Numbered from the stretch's first letter, positions 15,087 through 23,592 are shown. The stretch is 25,435 nucleotides of DNA from Lachnospiraceae bacterium (GCA_003507655.1 DNUZ01000023.1:1-25435); one strand, 5' to 3'. The notes: generated by a model not told the origin, from the sequence alone. A program made the numbers and translations.

Positions 15087-15788
15087 TTGTACCAGAATCA
15101 GAAAAAAATGGAAGAGTTTCAACAGGTGATCGGATATCAGTTTCAGAATAAGAATCTGCTGCGTCAGGCATTGACACACAGTTCTTATGCAAATGAGAAG
15201 CATATGCACAGACTTTCCGATAATGAGAGACTGGAGTTTTTAGGTGATGCAGTCCTTGAGATCATCTCCAGTGAGTATTTATTTAACACATATCAGGACA
15301 AGCCGGAAGGAGATCTGACAAAATTGCGTGCAAGCATTGTCTGTGAACCGACACTGGCACTCTGCACCAAGGAAATGGATCTTGGAAAGTATCTCTATTT
15401 GGGAAAAGGAGAGGATATGACAGGCGGAAGAAGTCGTAAATCCATTCTTTCCGATGCGCTCGAGGCTGTGATAGGTGCCATTTATTTAGATGGTGGTTTT
15501 GCTAGTGCAAAAGAGTTTATTTTACGTTTTATCTTAACGGATATCGAGCACAAACAGCTCTTTTATGATAGCAAAACTATCCTGCAGGAGATTGTACAGG
15601 CATCCCATAAGGAAGAACTGGGATATCGTCTGGTAAAAGAGGAAGGACCGGACCACAACAAACACTTTGTGGCAGAGGCATATGTCGGCGACCGGGTCAT
15701 CGGACAGGGAGAAGGCAGGACCAAAAAGGGAGCAGAGCAGGAAGCCGCGTACCGCGGAATACTGAAATTGCGTGAAGAACAATCGTAA
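15087..15788 (+). CDS. rnc: Ribonuclease III
   Basis: A double-strand-specific endoribonuclease that processes rRNA precursors and other structured RNAs. From the chosen start it has 233 residues. The catalytic domain carries ALTHSSYANE, the signature NERLEFLGDAVLEI with its metal-binding acidic residues, and KSILSDALEAVIGAIYLDGG. A dsRNA-binding domain forms the last 70 residues, ending GRTKKGAEQEAAYRGILKL. The start is debatable: TTG 15087 is 8 nt after AAGAGGAG, a good ribosome site, while in-frame ATG 15066 lacks one and lies in the hairpin tail. ATG 15108 is a third option. The order rnc-smc-ftsY is standard in Firmicutes. Confidence 0.93.
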   Translation: MYQNQKKMEEFQQVIGYQFQNKNLLRQALTHSSYANEKHMHRLSDNERLEFLGDAVLEIISSEYLFNTYQDKPEGDLTKLRASIVCEPTLALCTKEMDLGKYLYLGKGEDMTGGRSRKSILSDALEAVIGAIYLDGGFASAKEFILRFILTDIEHKQLFYDSKTILQEIVQASHKEELGYRLVKEEGPDHNKHFVAEAYVGDRVIGQGEGRTKKGAEQEAAYRGILKLREEQS

Positions 15789-15804
15789 GCAGTGAGGGAA
15801 CAGG

Positions 15805-18800
15805 ATGTATTTAAAAAGTATCGAAGTACACGGTTTTAAGGCTTTTGCGAATAAAATCGTATTTGATTTTCACAATGGGATTACGGGGATCGTAGGACCA
15901 AACGGAAGTGGAAAAAGTAATGTTGCAGATGCAGTGCGCTGGGTACTTGGGGAACAGAGTGCAAAGCAGCTTCGTGGTGCGAGTATGCAGGATGTCATTT
16001 TTGCGGGAACGGAGAATCGGAAACCGTTGAGTTATGCTTATGTTGCAATTACATTGGATAATTCAGATCATAAGCTGCCGGTGGACTATGAGGAAGTGAC
16101 TATTGCAAGAAGAGTCTATCGTTCCGGTGAGAGCGAATACCTGATGAACGGAAGTCCGTGCCGGTTAAAAGATGTCAATGAACTCTTTTATGATACGGGA
16201 ATCGGAAAAGAGGGTTATTCCATTATCGGTCAGGGACAGATTGACCGTATTTTAAGTGGAAAACCGGAGGAACGACGGGAGCTTTTTGATGAAGCGGCAG
16301 GTATTGTAAAATACAAACGCAGAAAAGTGACGGCTCAGAAAAAATTAGAGCATGAGAGAGAAAATCTTGTGCGTGTCAATGACATTCTTTCGGAGTTAGA
16401 GCGTCAGTTAGCACCGTTAGAACGTCAGTCCGAAAAGGCACATTTATATTTAAAAAAGAAAGAGGAACTGAAAGAATACGATGTCAATATGTTCCTCTTA
16501 GAAGTAGAGCGGATCGAACAGCTTCTTAGTGAGGCTGGAAAGAACTTTGAAATTGCAAGCGAGCATCTTACGGAAACCAAAGAACAGCACGAGAAGATGA
16601 AAAGTGAGTATGCGGCAATGGAAGAGGCAATGGCACAGATGGATGAAAAGATCAGCAATCTGAAAGATTCCATTGCAGGCACAGATGTGACCAAGGGAAA
16701 ATTAGAAGGTCAGATCAATGTCTTAAAAGAGCAGATCCATACGGCACAGCTTACCAAAGAGCATTTAGGGGAACGGATCGCTTCCATTGAGGCGCAGCAG
16801 GAAGAACGCAGGCAGCAGGGGAGCACTTATGATGCACAGCGTCAGGAATATGAGACGCAGCTTGCAGCGATTGAAAAGACCAGGGAACAGGCACAGGAAA
16901 AATTACAGTCGATCCAGGCGGAGATTACCCGTTGTAAAGAAGGCATTGAAGAGGGGAAAAATGAGATCATTGAGCTGTTAAACCAGAAAGCATCCGTAAA
17001 GGCAGGACAGCAGCGTTACGATACGATGCTAGAACAGATCCAGATCCGAAAATCCCAGTTGAATCAAAGACTTTTACAGCGTAAGACCGAGGAAAGCGGT
17101 TTAGTGGAAGCCCTGCAAAAGAGCGAACAGGAACTTGCCGATATAGAGGCTAAGATCATAAAAGGCAAAGAAAACGAAGCGAAGATGCAGGCGCAGAAGG
17201 AAGAGTGGCGGCAAAAGACACAGGAGAATGTTAAGAAGTTAGAACAGGCGAACATTCATTATAACAAAATGCAGTCACGTTTAGAGTCGCTGAAAAATAT
17301 CGCAGAACGCTATGAGGGTTATGGCAACAGCATCCGTCGTATCATGGAAAAAAAGGAGACGGAGTCCGGCATCCATGGGGTGGTAGCAGACCTGATCCAG
17401 GTGAAAAAGCAGTATGAAACAGCAATCGAGACAGCCTTGAGCAGCAATGTCCAAAACATTGTCACGGAAGATGAAGAGACCGCAAAGCGGATGATCCGGT
17501 ATTTAAAGGAAAACCGCTATGGCCGTGCGACATTTTTACCGTTGACCAGTGTGGGAAAAAAAGAACCGCGCAGAAATCATGAGGCAGAGCAGGAAAAAGG
17601 TGTTATCGGCTATGCCGACCATTTGGTATCAAATGATAAGAAATATGACGGGATCATGGCTTATCTGTTAGGAAGAGTGCTTGTCATTGATACGATCGAC
17701 CATGCAGTTGCGATCGCAAAAAAATACCACTATTCCCTTCACATGGTAACTTTAGAAGGGGAATACTTAAGTCCGGGCGGTTCGATGAGCGGTGGTGCGT
17801 TTAAGAACAGCAGTAATCTGCTTGGAAGAAAAAGAGAAATAGAAGAACTCGAAAAAAATATTGCTGCGCAGAAAAAAGAAATTGAAGAATTAAAACAGCG
17901 CAATCTGGATATCCGTACCGCAAAAGATTTACTGACCGAGGATTTAGAACAACTTCGTGGAGACCTGCAAAAAGCATTGATCTTAAAGAATACGGCACAG
18001 ATGAATGTCAGTCGTGCTAAGGAGCAAAAGGAAGAGAGCGAGAGCGTATTTTCCGGATTGCAGGCAGAGAGTGTCCAGATCGAGCAGCAGATCGCAGAGA
18101 TCCATGAAAAGAAGGAACAGATCGCACAGCAGATCGAGCAGGCAGCAACTCGTGAAAAAGAGATCGAGCAGGCAAATGCGGCCTTCCGGGAAATCTTAGA
18201 TGAGCAGATCTATGTAGAAGAGGGTGCGGCAAAAAATGTTTCGGAGATACAGTTAGAAGAAGCGAATATCCGACAGAAAACAGAGTTTGCGATCGAGAAT
18301 TTAGAACGTATCCAAAGAGAGGCGGAGCGGTTTGCCGAAGAGATCGAAAAAGTAAAAGCAGATGCAGAACTTTCCGAAGAGGATGCGAAGAAAAAACAGG
18401 CAGACATTGAAGAGATTGAAAAGACGATCTTAGCTTCTGATGATACCTATGCATCATTAGTGAAGGAATTAAAGGAATCCCAGCAGCAAAAGGAAGAGAT
18501 GAACACGGAGTACAAGGGCTTCTTTGAGAAACGTGAGGAAGTCAGCCGTCAGATGAATGAGTTAGACAAAGAAATCTTCCGTTTGAACCAGCAGAGGGAA
18601 AAATTAGAAGAGGCGTTAGAATCCCAGCAGAATTATATGTGGGAAGAATACGAACTGACCTTTAACAATGCCAAAGCGCTGCGAAATGAGGAATACGACA
18701 ATCTGACCGAGATGAAGAAATCCATCACACAGATCAAAGAGGATATCCGAAAATTAGGGGATGTCAATGTCAATGCCATTGAGGAATATAAAGAGGTATC

Positions 18801-19362
18801 CGAGCGTTACGGATTTTTAAAAGGGCAGCATGATGACCTGATCGAAGCAGAGCAGACTTTATTAGGGATCATTGAGGATTTAGACACCGGCATGAAACGG
18901 CAGTTTGCAGAGAAGTTTGCAGATATCCAAAGAGAGTTTGACAAGGCATTTAAAGAACTCTTTGGCGGTGGAAAGGGAACACTTGAATTAGTGGAGGAAG
19001 AAGACCTCTTAGAGAGTGGAATCCGTATCATTGCACAGCCGCCGGGCAAAAAACTGCAGAATATGATGCAGCTTTCCGGAGGAGAAAAATCCTTAACGGC
19101 AATTGCACTGTTATTTGCGATCCAGAATCTGAAACCATCCCCGTTTTGTCTCTTAGACGAGATTGAGGCGGCATTGGATGATAATAACGTGGCACGTTTT
19201 GCAAAGTATTTACATAAACTGACGAAAAACACGCAGTTTATCATTATTACACATCGACGGGGAACAATGGCAGCAGCAGACAGACTCTATGGCATTACCA
19301 TGCAGGAAAAGGGAGTCTCCACGCTGGTATCCGTCAATCTGATAGAAAAAGAACTTGATTAA
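15805..19362 (+). CDS. smc: Chromosome segregation/condensin ATPase SMC
   Basis: An 1185-residue SMC protein, the ATPase core of bacterial condensin, which with ScpA and ScpB organises the chromosome. Walker A is GPNGSGKSN (31-39). A long coiled coil follows to about 520, then the globular hinge (about 522-665) from GIHGVVADLI to PGGSMSGGAF, and the returning coil to about 1030. The C-terminal head has the ABC signature LSGGEKSLTAIA (from 1090) and Walker B FCLLDEIEAALDD (1114-1126), followed by FIIITHRRGTMAAAD. Gln and Glu are very frequent in the coils. It begins 16 nt after rnc; GTGAGGGAACAGG precedes the ATG. Length is that of the family, and all ATPase motifs are intact. Confidence 0.98.
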   Translation: MYLKSIEVHGFKAFANKIVFDFHNGITGIVGPNGSGKSNVADAVRWVLGEQSAKQLRGASMQDVIFAGTENRKPLSYAYVAITLDNSDHKLPVDYEEVTIARRVYRSGESEYLMNGSPCRLKDVNELFYDTGIGKEGYSIIGQGQIDRILSGKPEERRELFDEAAGIVKYKRRKVTAQKKLEHERENLVRVNDILSELERQLAPLERQSEKAHLYLKKKEELKEYDVNMFLLEVERIEQLLSEAGKNFEIASEHLTETKEQHEKMKSEYAAMEEAMAQMDEKISNLKDSIAGTDVTKGKLEGQINVLKEQIHTAQLTKEHLGERIASIEAQQEERRQQGSTYDAQRQEYETQLAAIEKTREQAQEKLQSIQAEITRCKEGIEEGKNEIIELLNQKASVKAGQQRYDTMLEQIQIRKSQLNQRLLQRKTEESGLVEALQKSEQELADIEAKIIKGKENEAKMQAQKEEWRQKTQENVKKLEQANIHYNKMQSRLESLKNIAERYEGYGNSIRRIMEKKETESGIHGVVADLIQVKKQYETAIETALSSNVQNIVTEDEETAKRMIRYLKENRYGRATFLPLTSVGKKEPRRNHEAEQEKGVIGYADHLVSNDKKYDGIMAYLLGRVLVIDTIDHAVAIAKKYHYSLHMVTLEGEYLSPGGSMSGGAFKNSSNLLGRKREIEELEKNIAAQKKEIEELKQRNLDIRTAKDLLTEDLEQLRGDLQKALILKNTAQMNVSRAKEQKEESESVFSGLQAESVQIEQQIAEIHEKKEQIAQQIEQAATREKEIEQANAAFREILDEQIYVEEGAAKNVSEIQLEEANIRQKTEFAIENLERIQREAERFAEEIEKVKADAELSEEDAKKKQADIEEIEKTILASDDTYASLVKELKESQQQKEEMNTEYKGFFEKREEVSRQMNELDKEIFRLNQQREKLEEALESQQNYMWEEYELTFNNAKALRNEEYDNLTEMKKSITQIKEDIRKLGDVNVNAIEEYKEVSERYGFLKGQHDDLIEAEQTLLGIIEDLDTGMKRQFAEKFADIQREFDKAFKELFGGGKGTLELVEEEDLLESGIRIIAQPPGKKLQNMMQLSGGEKSLTAIALLFAIQNLKPSPFCLLDEIEAALDDNNVARFAKYLHKLTKNTQFIIITHRRGTMAAADRLYGITMQEKGVSTLVSVNLIEKELD

Positions 19363-19375
19363 AGGAGGAAAGAGT

Positions 19376-20542
19376 ATGAAGTGGGGCTTTAAAAGGTCAA
19401 AGGAAAAAGAAGAGCAGACACCGGAAGCAGTCACGGAGGAAGTGACGGAAGAGGCAGAATCTATTGAAGAAGAAGCGAAAGAAAGCTCTGAAGCAGAGCC
19501 TATGGAAGATACATCCGAAGAAAGCTCTGAAACAGAGCCTACAGAAGATACATCCGAACAAAATTCTGTAACAGAGTCCAGCGAAAATGAATCCGAGGAA
19601 AATTCCGAAACAGAAAAGAAACAGGGATTTTTCAGCCGTCTGGTGGCTGGACTTACAAAGACCAGAGATAGCTTTGTATCAGGAATTGATTCCATTTTCA
19701 GTGGGTTTTCTTCCATAGATGATGATTTTTATGAAGAGATTGAAGAAATCCTGATCATGGGAGATATTGGTGTACGCGCGACACAGGAGATTCTGGATAA
19801 TTTACAGCAGAAGGTGAAAGAAAATCATATTAAACAGCCACAGGAATGTAAGGAGTTATTAATTCAGAGCATTAAGGAACAGATGGAAGTCGGTGAGACA
19901 GCATACCGCTTCGAACATGAAAAATCCGTCGTACTGGTAGTCGGAGTCAATGGTGTTGGAAAGACAACCTCTGTCGGAAAATTAGCAGGTAAATTGAAGG
20001 CACAGGGAAGAAAGGTTGTGCTTGCGGCAGCCGATACATTCCGTGCGGCAGCAGGAGCACAGTTAGAAGAATGGGCACACCGGGCAGGTGTCGATATGAT
20101 TGGCGGTCAGGAGGGAGCAGATCCGGCAGCAGTTGTATATGATGCAGTAGCGGCAGCAAAAGCGAGAAAGGCAGATGTGCTTCTTTGTGATACGGCAGGA
20201 CGGCTTCACAATAAGAAGAATCTGATGGAAGAATTAAAGAAAATCAACCGTATTATTGATAAAGAATACCCGGATGCATTTCGTGAGACTTTAGTAGTCC
20301 TGGATGGAACTACTGGACAGAATGCACTGGCACAGGCGAAGCAATTTATGGAAGTTGCGGATATTACCGGAATCATTTTAACGAAGATGGATGGAACCGC
20401 AAAGGGTGGAATTGCCGTAGCCATCCAGTCGGAGCTTGGTATACCGGTGAAGTATATCGGAGTCGGTGAGACGATTGATGATTTACAGAAATTTGATTCA
20501 GAGCAGTTTGTGGATGCATTATTTTCCACAAGAGAGGAGTAA
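19376..20542 (+). CDS. ftsY: Signal recognition particle receptor FtsY
   Basis: A 388-residue SRP GTPase that docks ribosome-SRP complexes at the membrane. The NG domain starts near residue 85 (GFFSRLVAGLTKTRDSFV). GTP motifs are GVNGVGKTT (190-198), DTFRAAAGAQLEEW, DTAGRLHN (from 272) and TKMDGTAKGG (from 336). The preceding acidic A region has near-identical 13-residue tandem units, ESSEAEPMEDTSE (36-48) and ESSETEPTEDTSE (49-61), then a degenerate third unit. AAGGAGGAAAGAGT sets the start at ATG 19376; the in-frame codon at 19355 would overlap smc. It follows smc by 13 nt and is followed by a threonine ammonia-lyase gene 3 nt later, so all are probably on one message. Confidence 0.97.
   Translation: MKWGFKRSKEKEEQTPEAVTEEVTEEAESIEEEAKESSEAEPMEDTSEESSETEPTEDTSEQNSVTESSENESEENSETEKKQGFFSRLVAGLTKTRDSFVSGIDSIFSGFSSIDDDFYEEIEEILIMGDIGVRATQEILDNLQQKVKENHIKQPQECKELLIQSIKEQMEVGETAYRFEHEKSVVLVVGVNGVGKTTSVGKLAGKLKAQGRKVVLAAADTFRAAAGAQLEEWAHRAGVDMIGGQEGADPAAVVYDAVAAAKARKADVLLCDTAGRLHNKKNLMEELKKINRIIDKEYPDAFRETLVVLDGTTGQNALAQAKQFMEVADITGIILTKMDGTAKGGIAVAIQSELGIPVKYIGVGETIDDLQKFDSEQFVDALFSTREE
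19481..19597 (+). repeat. 39-bp tandem repeat inside ftsY
   Basis: Units 19481-19519 and 19520-19558 differ at only a few bases and start with GAAAGCTCTGAA; a third, diverged unit follows at 19559-19597. Each encodes 13 acidic residues in the A region of FtsY. The period is a multiple of three, so changes in copy number keep the frame. Confidence 0.85.
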
Positions 20543-20545
20543 GAC

Positions 20546-21757
20546 ATGCTGACATTGGAGAAATTTGAAGAGGCAAGTGAGAAAGTCAAAGAGGTTACCT
20601 TAGAGACAAAATTAATCTACAGTGATTTTTTAAGTGAACAGACAGGAAACAAGGTCTATCTGAAACCGGAGAATATGCAGTTTACCGGGGCATATAAGGT
20701 CAGAGGAGCATATTATAAGATCAGTACCCTGTCCGATGAGGAGAGGGAAAAAGGACTGATCACGGCATCGGCAGGAAACCATGCGCAGGGAGTTGCCTAT
20801 GCAGCAAAATGCTACGGGGTCAAAGCTACGATCGTCATGCCGACTACCACACCACTGATCAAAGTAAACCGTACTAAGAGCTATGGAGCGGAAGTGGTAT
20901 TATATGGAGATGTTTATGACGAAGCCTGTGCAAAGGCATATGAATTGGCGGAAGAAAAAGGATATACCTTTATCCATCCGTTTGATGATTTAGCAGTCGC
21001 TACCGGTCAGGGCAGCATTGCCATGGAGATTTTTAAGGAACTTCCGTTAGTAGAATATATCTTAGTTCCGATCGGCGGAGGCGGACTGGCTACCGGCGTT
21101 TCCACACTTGCAAAACTTTTGAATCCTAAGATCAAGGTCATCGGCGTAGAGCCGGCAGGTGCAAGCTGTATGCAGGCATCCTTAAAAGCAGGAAAAGTAA
21201 CTACACTTCCGAATGTGAATACCATTGCGGATGGTACAGCCGTAAAGACACCGGGAGAAAAGATTTTCCCATATATCCAGAAAAATTTAGATGATATCAT
21301 TACCGTAGATGATGATGAACTAGTGGTTGCATTTTTAGATATGGTGGAAAATCACAAGATGGTAATTGAAAATTCCGGTCTGCTGACCGTAGCTGCCTTA
21401 AAGCATTTAAATGTCAAAGCAAAACGTGTCGTATCTATTTTAAGCGGCGGCAATATGGATGTCATTACGATGTCCTCTGTGGTTCAGCAGGGACTGATTT
21501 TCCGCGACCGTATCTTTACAGTATCTGTGCTGCTGCCGGATAAACCGGGCGAACTGTCAAGGGTGGCAGATACCATTGCAAAAGAGCAGGGAAATGTTAT
21601 TAAATTAGAGCATAACCAGTTTGTTTCTATTAATAGAAGTGCAGCCGTAGAGCTTCGGATTACGTTAGAGGCATTTGGAACAGACCATAAGAAACAGATC
21701 ATGAAGGCGTTGGAGAAGAACGGATATAAGCCGAAGCTGGTAAGAACAAATCTTTAA
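20546..21757 (+). CDS. ilvA: Threonine ammonia-lyase, medium form with C-terminal ACT domain
   Basis: A 403-residue PLP enzyme that deaminates threonine to 2-oxobutanoate and ammonia. The PLP lysine is Lys51 in QFTGAYKVRGAYYKI. SAGNHAQGVAYAAK binds the substrate carboxylate and GGGGLATG the PLP phosphate. A single ACT domain occupies about 325-403 (FTVSVLLPDKPGELSRVADTI), pointing to allosteric control by an amino acid. This is the medium form, between catabolic TdcB (no ACT) and long biosynthetic IlvA, so either a propionate/2-oxobutanoate catabolic role or isoleucine supply is possible. GAGAGGAGTAAGAC precedes the ATG and lies in the end of ftsY; no leader or T-box fits in the 3-nt gap. A terminator follows. 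Confidence 0.92.
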   Translation: MLTLEKFEEASEKVKEVTLETKLIYSDFLSEQTGNKVYLKPENMQFTGAYKVRGAYYKISTLSDEEREKGLITASAGNHAQGVAYAAKCYGVKATIVMPTTTPLIKVNRTKSYGAEVVLYGDVYDEACAKAYELAEEKGYTFIHPFDDLAVATGQGSIAMEIFKELPLVEYILVPIGGGGLATGVSTLAKLLNPKIKVIGVEPAGASCMQASLKAGKVTTLPNVNTIADGTAVKTPGEKIFPYIQKNLDDIITVDDDELVVAFLDMVENHKMVIENSGLLTVAALKHLNVKAKRVVSILSGGNMDVITMSSVVQQGLIFRDRIFTVSVLLPDKPGELSRVADTIAKEQGNVIKLEHNQFVSINRSAAVELRITLEAFGTDHKKQIMKALEKNGYKPKLVRTNL

Positions 21758-21796
21758 GTAAATTTAAAATGAATATAAAGTGTCAGAAATAAGATC

Positions 21797-21828
21797 GAAA
21801 AGGCGTTACATAAAGTAGCGTCTTTTTA
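21797..21828 (+). terminator. Terminator after the threonine ammonia-lyase gene
   Basis: AAAAGGCGTTAC (21798-21809) pairs with GTAGCGTCTTTT (from 21815) using two G-U pairs, with a 5-nt loop and a run of T. It ends the conserved rnc-smc-ftsY block and marks the border of the accessory region. Confidence 0.75.
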
Positions 21829-21878
21829 TACATATAGGCAATAGTGTACAGAAATCAGACAAAAAATCACTAAAATAA

Positions 21879-21907
21879 TTGAAATATAAAAACAGAGGGA
21901 GTATATT
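21879..21907 (+). promoter_or_regulatory. Probable promoter of the kinase/T7SS gene cluster
   Basis: TTGAAA (21879-21884) and TATATT (21902-21907) are 17 nt apart, about 45 nt before the kinase start codon. All plus-strand genes from 21952 onward are tightly spaced and may depend on it. Confidence 0.5.
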
Positions 21908-21951
21908 AATTAAGTACGGGTTATAGACGAAAGAAGAGAGGGAGTTATGAA

Positions 21952-22926
21952 ATGTTATATGAAATAGGCGATAAAGTTTTGGATGAGTGGGTCATCACCA
22001 GAACAATCGGAGAGGGAAGTTATGGAAAAGTAGTGGAGATCGAACGCAATGAGTTCGGTTTGTCTATGAAATCAGCTCTAAAGATTATATCTATCCCCGG
22101 AAATAACAGCGAATTAAGAGCCGTTATGGGAGAGGGAATCGATAACAAAAGTATCACATCTTATTTCTATGGATTCGTAGAAGAAATTATCAAAGAGATT
22201 GCAATTATGTCCGAACTCAAAGGGCATACCAATATTGTTACCTATGAAGATCATCGTGTCATACCACATGAGGATCATATCGGATGGGATATTCTTATCA
22301 GGATGGAATTATTGACATCTCTTTTAGATTATTCAGAGGAACATGAAATTACAGAACAGACGGTGATCAAATTAGGAACCGATATTCTGACGGCATTAGA
22401 AGTGTGTCAGAAGTATCATGTCGTACACCGTGATATTAAACCGGAAAATATTTTTGTTTCAGCAACCGGAGATTTTAAACTGGGAGATTTCGGAATTGCA
22501 AGAACCATTGAAAAGACAACGTTTGGAATGTCAAAAAAAGGGACTTATCCTTATATGGCACCGGAGATTTATCAGGGAAAAGAAAGCGATATCTTAGTAG
22601 ATATGTATTCTTTAGGACTGGTCATGTATCGGATGTTAAATGACAACCGTCTGCCGTTTTTCCCGGAATACCCGAAAAAGGTAACTTATGTAGACAGAGA
22701 AAATGCGTTATATCGTCGGATACAGGGAGAGACATTTCCGAAACCTCGTCATGGAAGCAAAGAGTTTGGAAATATTGTGATGAAATCCTGTCAGTATCAA
22801 AAAGAAGACAGATATGGCAGTATTCTTCAAATGAAAGAAGGTATATTTAGGTGGAGTTCCATATGGACAGTACAGTGCCGTATACAATGGACAGCAGATC
22901 AAGCCGGCGGTGAAATTATATTATAG
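21952..22926 (+). CDS. Hanks-type Ser/Thr protein kinase, frameshifted after the kinase domain
   Basis: The first 296 or so of 324 residues form a complete bacterial Ser/Thr kinase domain. The Gly-rich loop is GEGSYGKVVEI (20-30), the ATP lysine Lys44 (ALKII), the catalytic loop HRDIKPEN (159-166), then DFG (179-181) and APE. The domain ends with EDRYGSILQMKEG, the usual close. The following residues, IFRWSSIWTVQCRIQW onward, have no kinase character and appear to be out-of-frame translation of a surface-type Ig-like repeat (see next entry). There is no membrane segment, unlike many such kinases. GAGAGGGAG is 7 nt before the ATG. Kinases of this kind occur in Firmicute T7SS loci, as the downstream genes suggest here. 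The catalytic part may still be active as a soluble enzyme. Confidence 0.88.
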   Translation: MLYEIGDKVLDEWVITRTIGEGSYGKVVEIERNEFGLSMKSALKIISIPGNNSELRAVMGEGIDNKSITSYFYGFVEEIIKEIAIMSELKGHTNIVTYEDHRVIPHEDHIGWDILIRMELLTSLLDYSEEHEITEQTVIKLGTDILTALEVCQKYHVVHRDIKPENIFVSATGDFKLGDFGIARTIEKTTFGMSKKGTYPYMAPEIYQGKESDILVDMYSLGLVMYRMLNDNRLPFFPEYPKKVTYVDRENALYRRIQGETFPKPRHGSKEFGNIVMKSCQYQKEDRYGSILQMKEGIFRWSSIWTVQCRIQWTADQAGGEIIL

Positions 22927-22984
22927 TGGAAAAGAGGTCAGTGCAGAAGATTATTCTGTTACTTATTTTTGTATTTATTGCTGA
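22841..22984 (+). pseudogene. Fragment of an Ig-like surface repeat in the +1 frame
   Basis: In the +1 frame relative to the kinase, codons from 22841 to the TGA at 22982-22984 read YLGGVPYGQYSAVYNGQQ, then IKPAVKLYYSGKEVSAEDYSVTY, then FCIYC and stop. The pattern YNGQxIKPAVxLYYSGKxVSxxDYSVTY is that of the Ig-like repeats of clostridial surface proteins (compare YNGKxLKPxVTVxYNGKxLxxGTDYTVTY). The frame is closed by a TGA at 22832-22834, just before it. It has no start of its own, so it is a leftover piece joined to the kinase gene by a frameshift or deletion. Confidence 0.55.
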
Positions 22985-23345
22985 TCTGCATGAGTTTATG
23001 GAATCTGTTTACCAGCCGGAAGAGGATGTTATAAAAATCGGACCATTTGTAGAAAACGTTATGGAAAAAGGAAGTCTGCATAATATTTATTTTATTGCAG
23101 CAGTGGATACAAAAGATATTTCTTTCATGCGGGGAAGCCGTGCGTATGAAGCAATGATTTCGTATCATACTGGAATACAGCTTGGAGGAAATGCAATGGA
23201 AGCTGCATATTTTGATTTTTCACATCTGACCTATACGGAACAGAATAAAGGGTATAAAGCCGGTATAGGAATGATACCGCGTGATAACGATGAGAGTGGT
23301 GTGGAAAAAGTGATCATTCCACAATACAGAAAGAGAGATGTATGA
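22962..23345 (+). pseudogene. C-terminal remnant of an EssC/FtsK-like T7SS ATPase
   Basis: In a third frame, about 125 codons up to TGA 23343-23345 read IFVFIADLHEFMESVYQPEED, then FVENVMEKGSLHNIYFIAAVD and GIQLGGNAMEAAYFDFSHLTYTEQNKGYKAGIGMIP. This is the pattern of the last ATPase domain of EssC-type membrane ATPases, which power Firmicute Type VII secretion: Walker-B-like FVFIADL, then the xxLHNIYFIA strand and the GGN...EQNKGxKxGIGMIP end. The rest, normally more than a thousand residues with FHA, membrane and Walker A parts, is absent here. A GTG at 22926 keeps the frame open upstream but lacks a ribosome site, and residues before IFVFIAD overlap the Ig-like fragment. I infer a large internal deletion. 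Confidence 0.65.
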
Positions 23346-23346
23346 A

Positions 23347-23592
23347 ATGTTAAAACTCAGGGTGCAGATTCCGGACATAGGAAAAGAATATGATGTGCAG
23401 TGTAATGAAAAAGCATATGTAGAAGATGTGATACAGGATATATTGGACTTGATCTGCAGAAAGGAAAGCCTGCAGGTGGAAAAAGAAGAAAAACTGGCAG
23501 TTTATAGTGTACAAAAGGGGAGGTTTTTAAAAAAAAGTAAGACCTTGGAAGAGCACAGGGTGCAAAGCGGAGAGAACATTATGATTTTATAG
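23347..23592 (+). CDS. EsaB/YukD-like ubiquitin-fold protein
   Basis: An 81-residue protein that fits the YukD/EsaB family of small ubiquitin-fold proteins encoded in Firmicute T7SS loci, where they act as cytoplasmic regulators or accessory factors. It begins with the strand LKLRVQIPDIGKEYDVQCNEKAYVEDVIQDILDLI and ends LEEHRVQSGENIMIL, the last two strands of the fold. The signal is structural and positional, since sequence identity in this family is low. ATG 23347 is 9 nt after a GAGAG site; ATG 23338 is a possible alternative and would overlap the preceding frame. It lies between the ATPase remnant and the WXG100 gene, as in typical T7SS clusters. Confidence 0.7.
   Translation: MLKLRVQIPDIGKEYDVQCNEKAYVEDVIQDILDLICRKESLQVEKEEKLAVYSVQKGRFLKKSKTLEEHRVQSGENIMIL

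Noticed and set aside
20543..20545. A T-box or other amino-acid-responsive leader before the threonine ammonia-lyase gene
   Set aside because: Only 3 nt separate it from ftsY, leaving no space for a leader.
22926..22961. GTG at 22926 as the true start of a 139-residue membrane protein (hydrophobic KIILLLIFVFIADL)
   Set aside because: No ribosome site precedes the GTG, the first residues come from out-of-frame reading of the Ig-like piece, and the rest matches the interior of an EssC-type ATPase, so a remnant is the simpler explanation.
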